Below are positions 13,850 through 15,930 of a stretch of 15,930 nucleotides of DNA, piece after piece. A program made the translations under genes and the position numbers. The DNA is from Candidatus Nitrosopolaris rasttigaisensis (GTDB lineage: Archaea > Thermoproteota > Nitrososphaeria > Nitrososphaerales > Nitrososphaeraceae). The stretch lies in assembly GCA_933226995.1 (NCBI GenBank), contig CAKOFP010000172.1, positions 1-15,930 on the forward strand. Direction: 5' to 3'. The notes below the pieces were generated by a model. That model saw only the letters and a program-made list of their open reading frames with translations, searched no databases and was not told the DNA's origin. Position 1 is the first letter of the stretch. Each line of letters begins with the position of its first letter.

Positions 13850-14494
13850 TCATATATGCCCAGCGCGGATTGTATTATCTTTGTTACCTCCCCATTGTAA
13901 TATAGGACAGTTAACAACTACTTTTGTAGGAGTAATGGTTATCTGGCCTTTCGACTGTGCGGCTGCAATTGCGTTATCAGAACCAAGTATTGTAGGTGTT
14001 GTTCCACTCGTCGTCTTCCATTCTATGATACTAACTTTCCACAGGGGAGTATAGTGTGAATCTCCAGGGATCGAATCAACCACACTTGCTTGGAAGCCCA
14101 TGAATCCTGGACCTTTGACACCGTTCTTGAAAATCCATAGATTTCCTATATCTTGCGATTTTGTCAAATTGGGTTCATAATTTACTGGGGATCCTGTAAA
14201 GTTTCCAATTTGATCTTTCATTGCCTTATCAGATACTTCGGTTGTGATGAGCAGTATATCCTTTCCATCGTACAATCCTTTAACTAATGGTATTACTACT
14301 GGAGCGTTGGGAGTTGTCAGTTTCATCATTGAGGTTCCTGCTGTTCCACTTGTCGTACTGTTAGTGCCAATAGCAAAAGCAGGCTTGTCTGAAATGGCGA
14401 GCGGGAAGGCAATCATCGTTCCAAAAACAATTAATGCAGCGATGATTTTTTTCGTCGAGGTGTCATTACCTCTAGCTAATTTAGGGTCATTCAT
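13850..14494 (-). CDS. secreted protein of unknown function
   Basis: This 214-residue exported protein has no function I can name. KK at 15-16 and the hydrophobic run to about 34 form the signal peptide, with a likely cleavage after AFA (39-41). The mature part begins with a Ser/Thr/Gly linker (44-58) and then a single domain (60-200). Its most distinctive elements are GFMGFQASVVDSIPGD (130-145), YTPLWKVSIIEW (148-159) and VVVNCPILQWGG (192-203). I have seen this arrangement in archaeal proteins carried as uncharacterised domains (possibly DUF7482), but I cannot confirm the name. The single cysteine (C196) and nearby H211 could coordinate a metal, which is speculation. A TATA box near 14526 gives a leader of about 8 nt, supporting this start. 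The gene is first of three on the minus strand but is followed by a terminator-like hairpin. Confidence 0.8.
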   Translation of the reverse strand: MNDPKLARGNDTSTKKIIAALIVFGTMIAFPLAISDKPAFAIGTNSTTSGTAGTSMMKLTTPNAPVVIPLVKGLYDGKDILLITTEVSDKAMKDQIGNFTGSPVNYEPNLTKSQDIGNLWIFKNGVKGPGFMGFQASVVDSIPGDSHYTPLWKVSIIEWKTTSGTTPTILGSDNAIAAAQSKGQITITPTKVVVNCPILQWGGNKDNTIRAGHI

Positions 14495-14520
14495 CGGAAA
14501 GTAATAATTACGTTAACCTT

Positions 14521-14530
14521 AAGAATATAG
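14521..14530 (-). promoter_or_regulatory. TATA box for the secreted protein gene
   Basis: Read on the minus strand this is CTATATTCTT. With its centre near 14528 the transcript would start near 14502, about 8 nt before the ATG at 14494. Confidence 0.4.
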
Positions 14531-14691
14531 ATACGAATTCCATTTGTGGGTTCCAAAGATGGTATTCGTCTCTGTTGTTTCATTTATCAATTTGAAGGTT
14601 GGTGTTATTCTTTTGGGGAATGGTTTAATTAATTTTAAACAACTTATCCAGCAGACAAGTTTAATATCTGATAGCATGATCATTTGCTCTA

Positions 14692-15500
14692 TTGGCTATT
14701 AAATGCGCTGAGTGCAAATGTGCTCCTTTGGAATGCATTAGTGAGAAGCCATTGAGGTATGTAAATTGTATTAAGGAGGATTTCTGTTGTTGTATTCAGA
14801 AACATAGTAAAAGAACTAGTCAAATACAACAGGTCTTTCTAAGTTTATCGATTTTCTTTAGGCATACAAAATGCCTCTATACTGCAGCATTAGGAATTGA
14901 AATCTTATGTATTGCTGCAGCTGATGTAGGCGAAAACACCAGTTTCACTTTATTCGGATACAGAACACACATTGGCAAGGATATTTGTTAGGTTATGGCC
15001 TATCTAGTTTTGCCACCTTTGCCACAATTCTTGGAAGATACAGTTATGGTTCAAATAATGAAATCGTATGTGGGTGTTGTTCCGCGTTAGAGCAAGGTGC
15101 TAATAAAGGATTGATTCCAAATCTAATCATAACTTTCACGAATTTTAAAATTGGAGTTCAGAAAATTCCACAGCTCTGCAAACAACCAGATCTGAAACAT
15201 CTAGTGAAAACGAGCATTGTTATACTTATTACTGCTGAGAGTGCTTGTATTGTTTCTGCTCTAACCATTGACTGGTTATTTTACAGACACTAACTCTTTC
15301 TCTCTATCCCCCTAGCATTGTTTATCGGCGCATTTGCTGTAGTAGCTCCGGTAGCCTATAAAAAAGCAAAAAGGGAAACCAAATTAGAACTACAACCAAT
15401 ACTCAACTATGCAACTGATATTGATAAAGCAAAAACATTGTCTTCTTCAACCTCCTCTGATTTTGTAGATTTCAAACGTTCGAAAAGGAAGGCTGATTAG
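14692..15500 (+). pseudogene. broken four-helix Cys-rich membrane protein gene
   Basis: Three adjoining open stretches read as one protein of about 270 residues. Piece one (14692-14991) begins with a Cys-rich segment (C at 5, 8, 10, 15, 26, 32-34) and a helix (ALGIEILCIAAADVG), and ends within THIGKDI. Piece two (from 14985, one frame over) continues LLGYGLSSFATFATILGRY, then CGCCSALEQGANKGLIPN and the helix SIVILITAESACIVSALTI, up to a TAA at 15291. Piece three is in the same frame as piece two: reading through the TAA gives LFLSIPLALFIGAF and VVAPVAYKKAKRET to 15500. The join of helix, loop and helix across both breaks shows one ancestral gene damaged by a frameshift near 14985 and a nonsense codon at 15291. 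I do not recognise the family. The Cys clusters suggest metal or redox chemistry at a membrane. Sequencing error cannot be excluded, but nearby genes up to 669 codons are intact. Confidence 0.65.
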
Positions 15501-15567
15501 TCTTGGTAATACAATTCAGTGCCAAGTCTATTCTTCTAGTTAATCTAGCTTATAGCTTTTAATAATT

Positions 15568-15754
15568 TTGATTATCCTAACTTGTTCCTCTTCTTTTCTT
15601 CTTATCTTAATTTGGTTGTATCAAAACCAGAACCATTATTAATCATGAACTAAGTGATGATAAAAAAGAGGAAATGAGAGAGCAAGAAATGAGAACTACT
15701 ACTGATAAATCACTCACTGAGATGATGAATAAAGGAAATAGTGATTGCGATTGA
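15568..15754 (+). pseudogene. possible frameshifted small single-helix membrane protein
   Basis: From a TTG at 15568 one frame gives a membrane-helix-like segment (MIILTCSSSFLLILIWLYQ) and closes at 15640-15642. The next frame is open from 15611 and gives a strongly hydrophilic tail, including DDKKEEMREQEMRTTT and DKSLTEMMNKGNSDCD, to a TGA at 15752-15754. Joined by one frame change near 15622-15640 they would form a protein of about 60 residues with one helix and a charged, coiled-coil-like cytoplasmic tail. The second half alone could start at the ATG at 15674 (26 aa). This is a reconstruction, not a family match. Confidence 0.3.
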
Positions 15755-15793
15755 ACGAATGAACGATTGAACGAATGAACGATTAAACGAATA
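15750..15793. repeat. 16-bp tandem repeat, about 2.7 copies
   Basis: ATTGAACGAATGAACG occurs at 15750-15765, again exactly at 15766-15781, and then as a decayed third copy (15782-15793). Each unit contains two GAACGA-like half-units 8 bp apart. It lies about 50 bp upstream of a ribbon-helix-helix regulator gene, so it could be an operator for that regulator, or a simple slippage repeat. Confidence 0.7.
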
Positions 15794-15839
15794 GTCGTCG
15801 ATATCTTTAATGCTAGGTAGTGCGATGTAGAATACTGGT

Positions 15840-15930
15840 ATGAAGGGTACAATTGCCGTTGATAAAACAGAGAAAGTAGGAATTACTCTTCCTAAATCAA
15901 TATTACAAAGAATCGATAAAGTCCGTGGAG
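15840..15930 (+). CDS. ribbon-helix-helix (CopG-type) DNA-binding protein, N-terminal part
   Basis: An ATG at 15840 follows an in-frame TAG at 15828-15830 and opens 30 codons that run off the window. The visible protein begins MKGTIAVDKTEKVGITLPKS and continues ILQRIDKVRG. An N-terminal beta-strand with alternating residues (VGITLP) followed by a helix with the K-S-I-L-x-R-I-D-x-x-R-G pattern is the classic start of ribbon-helix-helix proteins such as CopG, NikR-like regulators and many antitoxins. These bind DNA as dimers with the strand in the major groove and often recognise short repeated half-sites. The 16-bp tandem repeat just upstream is a natural candidate for its own operator. Whether it is a regulator or an antitoxin depends on sequence beyond the window. 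Confidence 0.75.
   Translation, partial: MKGTIAVDKTEKVGITLPKSILQRIDKVRG

Larger units (their letters stand above)
15501..15839. other. gap with a likely decayed small gene and a tandem repeat
   Basis: This stretch contains two adjacent open segments that look like one frameshifted small membrane protein (15568-15754) and a 16-bp tandem repeat (15750-15793). A minus-strand frame (15643-15852) runs over both and is judged a shadow. Confidence 0.4.

Noticed and set aside
14980..14995. Programmed ribosomal frameshift as explanation for the break at 14985
   Set aside because: No slippery heptamer or following pseudoknot is evident, and the additional in-frame TAA at 15291 would still truncate the protein; decay is simpler.
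14692..15754. Sequencing or assembly indels as the cause of the broken frames
   Set aside because: Not excluded, but neighbouring genes of 669, 616 and 435 codons are intact and the TAA at 15291 is a substitution-type change, so general indel error is less likely than real decay.
15750..15793. CRISPR-like repeat
   Set aside because: The units are directly adjacent with no spacers and are too short.
15643..15852. 69-codon minus-strand frame
   Set aside because: It runs across the tandem repeat, and its Ser/Phe-rich composition is the mirror of the charged plus-strand tail.

Overview
The window looks like chromosome from an AT-rich ammonia-oxidising-type archaeon (Nitrososphaeria/Thaumarchaeota, possibly Candidatus Nitrosocosmicus). 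This is inferred, not proven. The signs are: TATA boxes placed so that transcripts would be leaderless or have leaders of about 8 nt, frequent TTG starts, many secreted or membrane-anchored proteins, a Y-family polymerase ending in a PCNA-binding-like motif, and clearly AT-rich coding DNA except for one gene. There is no rRNA, confident tRNA, CRISPR array, insertion sequence or phage module.

Layout. 1-550: a possible last fragment of a left-hand gene, then non-coding DNA with a 9-bp inverted repeat. 551-988: a small secreted Ser/Thr/His-rich protein with a leaderless promoter. 1008-2344: a gene-poor stretch of 1.3 kb with at most micro-ORFs. 2345-3142: Ku. 3436-4671: a secreted vanadium-haloperoxidase/PAP2-type enzyme with all vanadate-pocket residues. 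5055-5870 (-): an aldo/keto reductase of much higher GC than its neighbours. 6263-8113: a fusion of a DUF72 (YecE-like) domain to a DinB/Dpo4 polymerase. 8553-9296 (-): a zinc-binding sirtuin with class III-type Tyr/Arg. 9413-10720: a membrane-anchored or secreted PQQ-type sugar dehydrogenase. 11089-14494 (-): three co-directional genes, namely a secreted protein of unknown function, a truncated NDP-sugar dehydrogenase-like gene, and a three-part protein (membrane domain, C2H2 zinc finger, type II NADH dehydrogenase). 14692-15754: decayed genes, including a four-helix, Cys-rich membrane protein broken by a frameshift and a stop. 15750-15793: a 16-bp tandem repeat. 15840-end: the start of a ribbon-helix-helix regulator.

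How the genes may fit together. Ku and the DUF72-DinB fusion are genome-maintenance functions (end joining and translesion synthesis). The sirtuin could tune chromatin or metabolism through NAD. The haloperoxidase, the PQQ dehydrogenase and the membrane NADH dehydrogenase are redox functions at or outside the membrane. Most genes are separated by long spacers and carry their own promoters, so this is a set of single genes with one three-gene minus-strand cluster.

The strongest candidates for something new are two fusion proteins (DUF72-DinB, and membrane/zinc-finger/NDH-2), the composition-shifted aldo/keto reductase, and the cluster of broken genes at the right end.
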